From Planctomycetota bacterium (lineage in GTDB: Bacteria; Planctomycetota; Phycisphaerae; WQYP01), in NCBI GenBank assembly GCA_021826605.1, contig JAKAZF010000106.1:1-7920 (forward strand): a DNA stretch of 7,920 bases, read 5' to 3'. Below are positions 1 to 6,624 of the stretch, one piece after another. Within the stretch, counting starts at the first letter, position 1; every line of letters begins with the position of its first letter. The notes below the pieces were generated by a model. The model searched no databases, was not told where the DNA came from, and saw nothing but the letters and a program-made list of their open reading frames with translations. The position numbers and the translations under genes were made by a program.

Positions 1-8
1 GTCCCGCG

Positions 9-926
9 ATGAAAAAATTTATTCTCTCACGGCTGCTGCAATCCGTGCTCGTTGTCTGGCTCGTATACACCGTCACATTTTGGCTCCTGATGGCCACGCC
101 GGGAGATCCGTTTATCGGCAGGAAACAGCCTCCCCCGGCGGTATTGGCGGCCCTGCGGCGGCGATATGACCTCAATCAGGGAGATTTTCACGCGTATCTG
201 GCGTATGCCTGGCAGATTATCGCACACGGTAACCTGGGGCCGACCATCAGTTATGCCAACTGGACGGTACTGGATGTCATTCGCAACAGTCTGCCGGTTT
301 CGGTGGCATTGGGATCTCTGGCGTTACTGATTGCACTTTGGCTGGGGGTGGCCGCGGGGTTGCTTGGAGCGATCTATCGGGGACGCTGGCCGGATATTGT
401 ATTGACCGTTGGCACGCTGCTGGGAATCAGCTTGCCGACATTTGTGATCGGATCTGGCCTGCTGATGGCATTTGCGTTGGAAACAGCCCTGTTACCATCC
501 GGTGGATGGGGTACGATAAGACAATTAATCCTGCCCGCCTTTACACTGGCGGTTTTGTTTCTGGCTTATCTGGCAAGACTATCCCGGGCCAGTACGCTTG
601 ATGTTATTTCATCCGACTTTGTGCGTACCGCACGCGCCAAGGGACTGCCTCCAATGAAAGTAATCGCCGGGCACGTACTGCCGAATGCTTCCATTGCGGT
701 ACTGGCATTCTTAGGGCCTGCCACCGCCAGTATTCTAACCGGCTCATTTATTGTGGAGAAAATATTCGCCATCCCCGGTCTGGGAGACGTTTTCGTCAAT
801 GCCTGTCTCGACAAGGACATCCCTCTGGTATTGGGAATTGTGCTTGTTTATACCGTGCTGCTGGTTCTTATGAATCTGCTGGCGGATATTGCCTGCGCAC
901 TGGCTGATCCGCGTATACGGCTTTAG
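9..926 (+). CDS. ABC transporter permease, DppB/OppB family
   Basis: Inner-membrane permease subunit of a binding-protein-dependent importer of the dipeptide/oligopeptide/nickel class; it would pair with a second permease and two ATPases. The 305-residue length and layout fit the family. There is an N-terminal membrane segment at about 9-29 followed by ATPGDPF (29-35), the usual end of DppB helix 1. Further hydrophobic segments lie near 97-122, 130-158, 172-190, 226-246 and 273-296. The EAA-type loop that contacts the ATPase is at about 204-226 (DFVRTARAKG...VLPNA). The C-terminus ADPRIRL is the typical family ending. The ATG is well placed against family N-termini, but only 8 bases precede it, so no ribosome binding site can be judged. 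No DppC-type gene follows; the next genes are on the opposite strand, so partners must lie upstream or elsewhere. The substrate cannot be told from the permease alone. Confidence 0.93.
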   Translation: MKKFILSRLLQSVLVVWLVYTVTFWLLMATPGDPFIGRKQPPPAVLAALRRRYDLNQGDFHAYLAYAWQIIAHGNLGPTISYANWTVLDVIRNSLPVSVALGSLALLIALWLGVAAGLLGAIYRGRWPDIVLTVGTLLGISLPTFVIGSGLLMAFALETALLPSGGWGTIRQLILPAFTLAVLFLAYLARLSRASTLDVISSDFVRTARAKGLPPMKVIAGHVLPNASIAVLAFLGPATASILTGSFIVEKIFAIPGLGDVFVNACLDKDIPLVLGIVLVYTVLLVLMNLLADIACALADPRIRL

Positions 927-933
927 CGCTATT

Positions 934-985
934 TGCTCCGATGCGCGCTGTGCCAGAATTCGTGCTGTGCCGAAGCACCGGAGCA
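934..985. repeat. Nested inverted repeats after the permease gene
   Basis: TGCTCCG at 934-940 is the exact reverse complement of CGGAGCA at 979-985. Inside it, GTGCT (962-966) pairs with AGCAC (974-978) around a 7-base loop. This lies just past the permease stop in the 157-bp convergent gap (927-1083), so it could end or protect the transcript. There is no T-run, so it is not a convincing intrinsic terminator. Nothing else was recognised in this gap. Confidence 0.25.
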
Positions 986-1083
986 TTCAGAACTCCCCGG
1001 AAGCACGTCGCGTTTGAACAGCTCGAAATTGTGTTACGCAAGCAGCCCACCCAACGCCAAAGAGACCAGTCAAAATTCCGAAC

Positions 1084-1446
1084 CTATTTTTTTCGCGATG
1101 TCCGATTGGGCTTTTTGCGAGCCATTGCTTTTTGCGGATCGGGCTTATCCGCATCGGTCTGGTCTTGTTTGGTAATGGTCCACTGCGCCAGGTAATCCGG
1201 ATTTGTAACAATTTCGCCGGTTGATCGTAATCGATAATTGCCAGGCATTGCCTGCTTGAGCACGGACGTGTCAGGGGGTAACGAGCACTGATCTTTGCCG
1301 TTCGGTAAACGAATAAAGATTCCTTTTGCGGTAATTCGCGAAATAACACCGTGGTATTGCAATTGACGCAGCAATTGGCCCTTGCGATCAAGGTACGTCA
1401 GGCCAACGAGAATGCTTTTGCCGACAAATTCATTATCGCTCTGCAT
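1084..1446 (-). CDS. Uncharacterised conserved-looking 120-aa protein
   Basis: I cannot assign a function. The 120-residue product has a compact N-terminal part (about 6-92) and a basic, probably disordered tail (about 95-120, ending SRKK). The first part opens with FVGKSILVGLTYLD (7-20) and continues with alternating polar and hydrophobic stretches around YHGVISRI and GIFIRLPNG. It then has LPPD (56-59), PGNYRLRSTGEIV (68-80) and NPDYLAQWTI (82-91). This reads as a small mostly beta domain and resembles, from memory, an uncharacterised family seen in several bacterial phyla. No signal peptide or membrane segment is visible. The ATG is preceded by a weak GGGG-containing site about 10 bases upstream. 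It lies downstream of, and on the same strand as, the 122-residue membrane protein gene, with 142 bp between them, so co-transcription is possible. The base composition is like its neighbours. Confidence 0.8.
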   Translation of the reverse strand: MQSDNEFVGKSILVGLTYLDRKGQLLRQLQYHGVISRITAKGIFIRLPNGKDQCSLPPDTSVLKQAMPGNYRLRSTGEIVTNPDYLAQWTITKQDQTDADKPDPQKAMARKKPNRTSRKK

Positions 1447-1588
1447 AACTGCGCTACCCCAAAGCGTGGTGCTTGCTGGGCAATACCCCTCTTACTGGCT
1501 TCGTCGATATCGGTGCACGGGCAAGATAAACGCAGTGAGCTGGATCGGCGGCACGCTGTCTTTTGCCTGCCGGTGCGAAGCTCTGTAT

Positions 1589-1957
1589 TCACCGTACCGG
1601 CAAACTGGTGAACGGCCCAAAGAGAAAGATCAATGCGTAAAATGCCAAATTCGCTACCAGTACCAGAATACTCAACGTCATTGCGGCTTTGACCTTCGGG
1701 GAAATGCCCACGGCAATGCCCGCTATGGTGCAGCCGAGAATATGCAACTCCAGATCCAGCGCTCCGGCGAATCCGTATTCGGCGATAGGGGCGTGTGGAA
1801 GGTAATTAAAATGCACAATCCAATTAACAATCAGACAAGCTATACCGCCAGCCAGTACAATCAGCCAAGCCAGGGTGTGAACGGGCCCGACTGCCTGATT
1901 GTTTTCATGGCAGGGAACGAACGATGCGGGATCAAGGGTTAATATTTCCTGACTCAT
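1589..1957 (-). CDS. Small predicted membrane protein, three TM segments
   Basis: A 122-residue protein I do not recognise. A polar N-terminus (1-26) is followed by three hydrophobic segments at about 27-50, 68-85 and 91-114, and a short tail ending SLPVR. TM1 contains Trp31 and Trp46; the loop after it (NYLPHAPIAEYGF) is long enough to be exposed. I chose the ATG at 1957 rather than the frame's longest form, which starts at 2116 inside the MATE gene. The ATG at 1957 has a good Shine-Dalgarno (AAGGAAG, about 7 bases upstream), and the 53 upstream codons overlap the oppositely oriented MATE coding region. It is divergent from the MATE gene across 61 bp. The only visible functional hint is membrane location. 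Confidence 0.78.
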   Translation of the reverse strand: MSQEILTLDPASFVPCHENNQAVGPVHTLAWLIVLAGGIACLIVNWIVHFNYLPHAPIAEYGFAGALDLELHILGCTIAGIAVGISPKVKAAMTLSILVLVANLAFYALIFLFGPFTSLPVR

Positions 1958-1985
1958 ATTGAGGCTTCCTTTATCAAACGTTGAG

Positions 1986-2015
1986 ATTTTAGTGTGAACC
2001 GGGCTTGGCGGGCAA
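1986..2015 (-). promoter_or_regulatory. Possible sigma-70-type promoter for the small membrane protein gene
   Basis: Reading the minus strand, TTGCCC (2015-2010) and TAAAAT (1991-1986) are separated by 18 bases. The predicted transcript would start about 20 bases before the ATG at 1957 and carry the AAGGAAG ribosome binding site. The element sits over the translation start region of the divergent MATE gene, so the two genes could interfere with each other. No equally clear promoter facing the MATE gene was found in the 61-bp gap. Confidence 0.35.
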
Positions 2016-2018
2016 GCG

Positions 2019-3431
2019 ATGAGTGAAAAAAATACTGAAAACGTAAATCCAAGCACCGTTTCAGGGGTGCTGACAGCTCTTTTGCGTCTGGCCTTTCCTA
2101 CTATTGCCGGAACCATCAGCTATACGCTTATGCAGTTTATGGACGGCTGGATGCTATCCATTGTGGACCGTGAGAATCATGCGCATGGTGTAAATCTTGC
2201 GGCGGCTTTTAATGGCGGAATCAGCGTATGGGTACTGGTGTCCGCCTGTGTCGGCGTGGCGGGAGTTATCAATACGCTTTCGGCGCAATCGCTGGGGCGG
2301 CAGCAAGTCGATGCTCCAGCACTGTTTGCATGGCAAGGTTTGTGGCTGGCGATTGGATCGGCACTGATTTTTGTTCCGCTGATTCCGCTGGTTCCCTGGG
2401 CGTTTAAACTGTTAGGCCACCACGGATCTCTGCTGCATCTGGAAACGCTTTTTGCGCAGATCATGCTGGCCATTGCTCCCGTTAACTTTGCCAATTCCAT
2501 ATTGGGAAATTTCTTTCTGGGAGTGCACCGTCCAATTCATCAGTTTACCGCTGGTTTTGCGGGCAATGTGGTTAATCTGATTTTGGATTGGATATTGATT
2601 TTCGGTCACCTTGGCGCGCCAAGGCTGGAATTGCTTGGCGCTGCCTGGGCAACGAGTATTGCTTCCGGTGTATCGCTGGGAATTTTGTTGAGTATTTTTT
2701 TCGCGCAATCGTATCGCATCCGGTTTCATACCGCGCGGGCGTGGCCCTTGGACTGCACCAAATTGTGGCAGGTATTGCGTATCGGACTGCCTGCGGCACT
2801 GCAATCATCAAGTGATATTCTCTGCTGGACCATTTTTTCTCTGGCGTGGGTGGATCATTTCGGCTCCGCCGCAGCCGAGGCACAAAGTGCCGTAATGCGC
2901 TACTTGAGTTTGTCCTTTATGCCGGCGGTTGGAATGAGTATGGCCGCCTGCGCTTTGGTGGGCCGGCGAATTGGCCAGCATGACATACCCGGTGCCAAAT
3001 CCGCTGCCCGCTGGGCGGTGGTTATCAGCATGATATATATGGGTGTTTGCGGACTGATCTTTTTATTTTTTCGCGGAGCGTTGGCCAGTTTCATGCTCGG
3101 ACCGCCCGCCCAACGGATTATTGCTGAAAGGCTGCTGATATTTTCCGCGATTTTTCAGATATTCGATGGCATGAATATTGTGTATCTTGGTGCCTTGCGC
3201 GGGGCTGGGGACACGCTGGTGCCAACGCTTTATACCACCGCTCTGGCATGGGGACTTTGCGTGGTTGGTGGGGGACTGGTCATGTATGTTGAGCCGTCGT
3301 GGGGGGCGTCCGGGCCTTGGACCATGGCGACACTTTATGTGTGTATTTCGGGCATTTGGAGTTTTTTGCGGTGGAATAGCCTGGCGTGGCAAAAATTGAA
3401 TGTTCTGGGGGTGAAATTAATCCAACCGTAA
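2019..3431 (+). CDS. MATE family efflux transporter
   Basis: Polytopic inner-membrane antiporter of the MATE (NorM/DinF-like) family; such proteins export cationic drugs or metabolites using a Na+ or H+ gradient. The length of 470 residues and about twelve hydrophobic segments are typical. Two homologous halves are visible, roughly 20-230 and 250-455. Family-like features include LLRLAFPTIAGTISYTLMQF (21-40) followed by MDGWML at the first helix, and LSAQSLGRQQ (87-96), the QxxGR-type loop after TM2. In the second half the matching elements are RIGLPAALQSSSD (254-266), LVGRRIGQHDIPGAKSAAR (313-331) and LGALRGAGDTLVP (390-402). The substrate cannot be predicted. The ATG at 2019 gives a normal MATE N-terminus; its ribosome binding site is weak (a GGCGGG stretch). 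The gene is divergent from the small membrane protein and convergent with tyrS. Confidence 0.93.
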   Translation: MSEKNTENVNPSTVSGVLTALLRLAFPTIAGTISYTLMQFMDGWMLSIVDRENHAHGVNLAAAFNGGISVWVLVSACVGVAGVINTLSAQSLGRQQVDAPALFAWQGLWLAIGSALIFVPLIPLVPWAFKLLGHHGSLLHLETLFAQIMLAIAPVNFANSILGNFFLGVHRPIHQFTAGFAGNVVNLILDWILIFGHLGAPRLELLGAAWATSIASGVSLGILLSIFFAQSYRIRFHTARAWPLDCTKLWQVLRIGLPAALQSSSDILCWTIFSLAWVDHFGSAAAEAQSAVMRYLSLSFMPAVGMSMAACALVGRRIGQHDIPGAKSAARWAVVISMIYMGVCGLIFLFFRGALASFMLGPPAQRIIAERLLIFSAIFQIFDGMNIVYLGALRGAGDTLVPTLYTTALAWGLCVVGGGLVMYVEPSWGASGPWTMATLYVCISGIWSFLRWNSLAWQKLNVLGVKLIQP

Positions 3432-3526
3432 CGATCGAAGCACAGCTCCGGCAGATGTGTGATCCATCGATTCATCGCATGGTGTTGGATCGATCGCCAG
3501 ACAATGCCCTGTATTGGCCGCTTTAA
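3386..3526 (+). CDS. Candidate 46-aa ORF overlapping the 3' end of the MATE gene
   Basis: A short open frame begins with GTG at 3386, in a different frame from the MATE gene, overlaps its last 46 bases and runs 95 bases past its stop. An in-frame TAG three codons upstream leaves this GTG as the only sensible start in the overlap. The predicted 46-residue product is soluble and mixed in composition, beginning MAKIECSGGEINP and ending in PDNALYWPL. It contains two Cys (6 and 25) and no membrane segment. The overlap would allow translational coupling to the transporter gene. Against it, there is no good Shine-Dalgarno (only GGA about 12 bases upstream) and I do not recognise the product. The alternative is chance open sequence in the convergent gap. 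The remaining 97 bp to the tyrS stop shows no gene and no clear terminator. Confidence 0.35.
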   Translation: MAKIECSGGEINPTVTIEAQLRQMCDPSIHRMVLDRSPDNALYWPL

Positions 3527-3623
3527 TTATGCGAATATACCGGTAGCTGGTCGTCGTGACTCGCGGCTGTTAAACCATGACAAAGGCGGGCCGCAACGGA
3601 TCGCTCGTAAAGCGGGTTAATCG

Positions 3624-4871
3624 TCATACGCTGGATTGCCGAGTCGTAACTTTGCAGACCCGCCGCTTGCCGATCTGCAGGATCGGTGCATGGCTCACGG
3701 ATACCTGTATTCTTGGGTCCACGACCTTATTACCGTCAAAACTTACCGCGCCGCTTTCCACCAATCGCCGGGCTTCACTCGTGGATGGAGCAAAACCGAC
3801 CGCCTTGATCAACGTCAGCAGGCCGAGTTGTCCATTCGTGAGCAGGGCAGGGTCAATTTCCTGCACGCCAATTTCCTGCGGTAGCTGTCCCTCGGAAAAT
3901 CGGCGACGGAAATCGTCGGCGGCGGCCTGGGCATCGAACGCGTTGTGAAATTGTTCCACGATCAAGCGTGCCAGATACTCTTTGGCCTGACGGGGGTGGG
4001 TTTGGTTACCATCGACTAACTTGGCAATTTCCTGTGGCGATAAAGCTGTACAAAGTTCAAACCACTGCTTCATCAGGGAATCCGGAATGCTCATGACTTT
4101 TCCAAACTGCTCCTGCGGTGATTCTGAAACCCCAACATAATTCCCCAGAGATTTCCCCATTTTCTGCACGCCATCCGTACCGCAGAGAATGGGCATTATC
4201 ACGACAATTTGCGGATGCTGCCCCTGAGCAGCCTGCAAATCCCGGCCAACAAGATTATTAAATGTCTGATCCGTTCCGCCAAGTTCCACGTCGGCCTGAA
4301 TCATCACCGAGTCCCATCCCTGCATCAATGGATACATAAACTCATGAATATAAATAGCCTCACCGGCCTTGTATCGTTCGTTGAACGTGTCTCGCTCCAG
4401 CATGCGTGCCACGGTCATCTGTTGCGCCAGCCGCAAAGCGTCTGCGAAGTTCATCGCTGATAACCACTCGCTGTTCCGGCGAATTTCCAGCTTTTCAGCA
4501 CTGGTATCCAGAATTTTCCCAGCTTGCGCAAAATACGTTTTTGCATTTTCCTCCACCTGCTGTGCGGAAAGCACCGGCCGAGTTTTCTTTTTGCCCGTTG
4601 GGTCGCCGATCATGGCGGTAAAGTCTCCAATAATCAGTACCGCGCGGTGCCCCAAATCCTGAAATTGCCGCAATTTACGCAACACCACCGCATGACCAAG
4701 ATGTAAATCCGGAGCTGTGGGGTCCATACCGAGTTTAATGCGCAGTTGCCGGCGGTCTTTTGCCGCTTGCACCAGCCGATTCTTTAATTCCGCTTCGGAA
4801 TAAAGATGATCAACGCCCTTGAGGAGCTTTTCCATTGCATCGGTAAGATTGTCATTGGCCGAACCAGTCAT
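3624..4871 (-). CDS. tyrS: Tyrosyl-tRNA synthetase
   Basis: Cytoplasmic class I aminoacyl-tRNA synthetase that charges tRNA-Tyr with tyrosine using ATP. The full 415-residue length matches the longer bacterial TyrRS type. The Rossmann-fold catalytic domain contains the HIGH-type motif HLGH (57-60), preceded by LGMDPTAPDL. It also contains GDFTAMIGDPTGK (82-94) and the substrate-pocket segment QADVELGGTDQTFN (192-205). The ATP-binding signature reads KMGKS (237-241), where KMSKS is most common. A helical anticodon-binding region follows (about 260-345), and a C-terminal S4-like RNA-binding domain spans about 348-408. The ATG at 4871 has GGAG 8 bases upstream. That site lies within the last codons of a small open frame whose TAA directly abuts the ATG, implying translational coupling in a unit with rpoN. 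It is convergent with the MATE gene. Confidence 0.97.
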   Translation of the reverse strand: MTGSANDNLTDAMEKLLKGVDHLYSEAELKNRLVQAAKDRRQLRIKLGMDPTAPDLHLGHAVVLRKLRQFQDLGHRAVLIIGDFTAMIGDPTGKKKTRPVLSAQQVEENAKTYFAQAGKILDTSAEKLEIRRNSEWLSAMNFADALRLAQQMTVARMLERDTFNERYKAGEAIYIHEFMYPLMQGWDSVMIQADVELGGTDQTFNNLVGRDLQAAQGQHPQIVVIMPILCGTDGVQKMGKSLGNYVGVSESPQEQFGKVMSIPDSLMKQWFELCTALSPQEIAKLVDGNQTHPRQAKEYLARLIVEQFHNAFDAQAAADDFRRRFSEGQLPQEIGVQEIDPALLTNGQLGLLTLIKAVGFAPSTSEARRLVESGAVSFDGNKVVDPRIQVSVSHAPILQIGKRRVCKVTTRQSSV

Positions 4872-5034
4872 TTAAGTAGCTCCAAAAGTAATCTGTTCTT
4901 CCGCTTCGTCGAAACGATAATGTTCTTCATAAGTATTGCCCGCAATCACCAGGATCATGGCATCTTGAATCGTGCACCGCTACGCTCTGTCCAAGATCAA
5001 AATTGGCTCTCAGCGGCACATACAAGCCTGACAT
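4872..5034 (-). CDS. Candidate small gene between rpoN and tyrS, possibly frameshifted
   Basis: The 184-bp gap between rpoN and tyrS is not empty. GGAGG (minus strand, 5048-5044) lies 9 bases before an ATG at 5034, only 21 bp after the rpoN stop. That frame encodes 35 residues (MSGLYVPLRANFDLGQSVAV..., stop at 4929-4927); its last 15 residues are rich in Cys, His and Asp and look out of frame. A second frame, shifted by one base, is open from a TAG at 4982-4980 to a TAA at 4874-4872. It reads IQDAMILVIAGNTYEEHYRF and onward to ITFGAT, a protein-like sequence, and it stops exactly before the tyrS ATG. Joining the two frames within about 4959-4979 would give roughly 53 residues. It could be an intact small gene with a sequencing error, a recent frameshift, or two chance frames. 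I do not recognise the product. No slippery homopolymer is visible. Confidence 0.4.
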
Positions 5035-5055
5035 CGAATATCCCCTCCGCCGCTC

Positions 5056-6537
5056 CTATCCGAAGTGCCGCCGCTGCCGTGCGGGCGCTATCCTGCAGAT
5101 TTTTCGATATTTGGCCACCGTCCGCCGGGCCAGCGTCAGGCCCTTGGCTTTCAGCTTTTCAACAATTTCATCATCATTGAGCGGATTGAGCTTGTCTTCT
5201 TCCGCAATAACGTCCATGAGTTTGGCCTTAATGGCATCGAAACTCACGGTTTCTCCCGATGAATTTTCCATGCCGCCGCTGAAAAAAGCGCGCAATGGAA
5301 AAATACCGCGCGGCGTCTGCACATATTTATCGGCTACCGCTCGGCTGACCGTGGCAACATGAATGCCAAGTTGATCGGCCACACTGGTCATGGGAAGCGG
5401 CTTGAGAAATTCAGGGCCCATGTCAATAAAATCTTTTTGCGCATCGACCACCACACGCAATACCCTCATCAGGGTATTGCGGCGCTGTTCGATGGCCTCA
5501 ATAAGCCAGCGGGCATTACGGATATTATTGGAAATAAAGTGGCGCGTGTTGCTATCCACGGATCGGGCGCGGGCCATGCGGCTGTACATGGAATTAATAC
5601 ATAACCGAGGTAAGCGGTCATCGGTCAGACGGATGCGATATTCGCCCGTGTGCTCATCCGGTTCAATGATCGCATCCGGCGCAACCACGGGAACCTGTCT
5701 GTCCACCAGTAACCGGCCCGGCCGCGGGTGCAGATGACGGGCCATGAACGATTTCGCTTCGTTGATCTGCTCAAGCGACCAGCCACTTTTCGCCGCGATA
5801 TGCGGCAGGCGGTTGAGTTCCAGATCTTCCAGATACCGGCTGATTAAAGTCCGGGCTGCCGAGAGGTCCAGGCCCTGATCGCGACTGATGGCATCAATCT
5901 GCAACAGCAGTGATTCCTTCAAGTCCCGTGCGCATACACCCGCGGGTTCCAGTCGCTGTTGAAGTATCGGCAGTGCCTTTTCCAGGTCCTCCCGGCGCAC
6001 GCCGTTCGGCAACTCGCGGCAAATGGTATCCAGACTGTCGCGCAGAAAACCGTCTTCATCCACCCAATCAATTAAAACCGACCCGCCGCGATGAATCGCC
6101 GGGGCGATGTCGTCAATCATGTTCCATTGCTGGTGCAGTTCTTCCTGCAATGAAGCACCGCGTGCGACGGTATTGGCCATTGCCTCCATTTTCGGATCAC
6201 GATCGCCGGCCTTGGCGGAAGAAAGGCGCTGGCCGGGAATGTAATCCTCAAAGCCGTCGCGACTCGGTTCTCCGTCAGTTGTCGCGCTCGAAGGCGATGT
6301 TTCCGTCCCGGTCGGCGCGGAAGCTTCCGGCGGTATCCCGGCGACGGGGGTAAGATCCGGGCCTTGATCCAACGTGGATTCCTCTCGCTCAAGGACCGGA
6401 TTGGCTGCAAGTTCCTGATCAATGCGTTCTTCCAATGCCATGGTCGCTAATTGCAGTATTTCCATGGACTGAATCATCCGTGGAGCCAGCTTCATTCGCT
6501 GCTCCATTCGCATGTGTTGAGAGGAATCTAAACGCAT
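5056..6537 (-). CDS. rpoN: RNA polymerase sigma-54 factor
   Basis: Sigma-54 directs RNA polymerase to -24/-12 promoters and needs AAA+ activators to melt them. The 493-residue protein has all the family regions. Activator-interacting region I (about 1-50, EQRMKLAPRMIQSMEILQL and on to ANPVLE) is followed by an acidic, Ser/Pro-rich region II linker (about 51-115). The core-binding domain spans about 118-310, including HPRPGR (270-275). The DNA-binding domain has a helix-turn-helix near TSVADQLGIHVATVSRAVA (384-402) followed by DKYVQTPRGIFPLRAFFS (403-420). The RpoN box ARRTVAKYRK (470-479) ends in Lys where the proteobacterial form has Glu. The start at 6537 matches family N-termini and has AGGTAGG 4 bases upstream. 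It is the first gene of a likely unit with tyrS and is divergent from ispF. The usual proteobacterial neighbours (hpf, ptsN) are absent. Confidence 0.97.
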   Translation of the reverse strand: MRLDSSQHMRMEQRMKLAPRMIQSMEILQLATMALEERIDQELAANPVLEREESTLDQGPDLTPVAGIPPEASAPTGTETSPSSATTDGEPSRDGFEDYIPGQRLSSAKAGDRDPKMEAMANTVARGASLQEELHQQWNMIDDIAPAIHRGGSVLIDWVDEDGFLRDSLDTICRELPNGVRREDLEKALPILQQRLEPAGVCARDLKESLLLQIDAISRDQGLDLSAARTLISRYLEDLELNRLPHIAAKSGWSLEQINEAKSFMARHLHPRPGRLLVDRQVPVVAPDAIIEPDEHTGEYRIRLTDDRLPRLCINSMYSRMARARSVDSNTRHFISNNIRNARWLIEAIEQRRNTLMRVLRVVVDAQKDFIDMGPEFLKPLPMTSVADQLGIHVATVSRAVADKYVQTPRGIFPLRAFFSGGMENSSGETVSFDAIKAKLMDVIAEEDKLNPLNDDEIVEKLKAKGLTLARRTVAKYRKICRIAPARQRRHFG

Positions 6538-6555
6538 TAAACCTACCTGTTCAAT

Positions 6556-6574
6556 CGGCGAAATCCTTTCGCCG
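6556..6574 (-). promoter_or_regulatory. Perfect hairpin in the rpoN leader
   Basis: CGGCGAAA (6556-6563) and TTTCGCCG (6567-6574) form a perfect 8-bp inverted repeat with a 3-base loop. It ends 18 bases before the rpoN ATG and about 7 bases before its Shine-Dalgarno. If transcription starts near 6584, the hairpin occupies the middle of a roughly 47-base leader. It has no trailing T-run, so it is not a terminator. It could instead stabilise the mRNA, tune ribosome access or be a protein-binding operator. Confidence 0.5.
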
Positions 6575-6590
6575 CACCATACCAGACCGC

Positions 6591-6596
6591 ATTATA
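6591..6596 (-). promoter_or_regulatory. Consensus -10 element facing rpoN
   Basis: On the minus strand this is an exact TATAAT, 54 bases upstream of the rpoN ATG. The expected -35 position (about 6613-6620) reads as GC-rich CCGCCC and does not match TTGACA. Either the promoter depends on an activator, or it works from a strong -10 alone. The call rests on the -10 match and its position. Confidence 0.5.
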
Positions 6597-6600
6597 ACGC

Positions 6601-6624
6601 ATATTCTGCCGAAGGGCGGAGTAT
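6601..6624. repeat. Dyad symmetry over the -35 region of the rpoN promoter
   Basis: ATATTCTGCC (6601-6610) and GGCGGAGTAT (6615-6624) flank a GAAG loop. Eight of ten positions pair by Watson-Crick rules, and the other two would be U-G pairs in plus-strand RNA. The dyad begins 4 bases upstream of the TATAAT for rpoN and covers the place where a -35 box would be, which fits a regulator-binding site. It could also be a stem in a plus-strand transcript or chance. Confidence 0.35.

Noticed and set aside
1398..1592. Minus-strand 64-codon frame starting GTG that overlaps the TGA of the 122-aa gene
   Set aside because: The GTGA overlap is suggestive, but the product is Arg/Ser/Cys-rich and runs 49 bases into the better-supported 120-residue gene. 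It is probably chance.
1568..1602. 7-bp inverted repeat (TGCCGGT/ACCGGCA) across the stop of the 122-aa gene
   Set aside because: The loop is 21 bases, there is no T-run, and part of it is coding, so it is not a credible terminator.
1382..1942. Long plus-strand open frame of 186 codons
   Set aside because: It lies antisense to the two minus-strand genes, is rich in Cys, Arg, Gln and Asn without domain-like pattern, and has no ribosome binding site. The minus-strand frame gives a clean three-TM protein with a good Shine-Dalgarno.
3538..3545. TACCGGTA palindrome in the MATE/tyrS convergent gap
   Set aside because: An 8-bp palindrome is expected by chance and has no loop or T-run.
4908..4927. 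Use of the ATGA overlaps around 4932-4929 and 4872-4869 as a chain of coupled starts (20-codon frame MKNIIVSTKRK...)
   Set aside because: The frame is only 20 codons and Lys/Leu-rich with no good Shine-Dalgarno. The frame ending at 4872 is more protein-like and explains the same interval.
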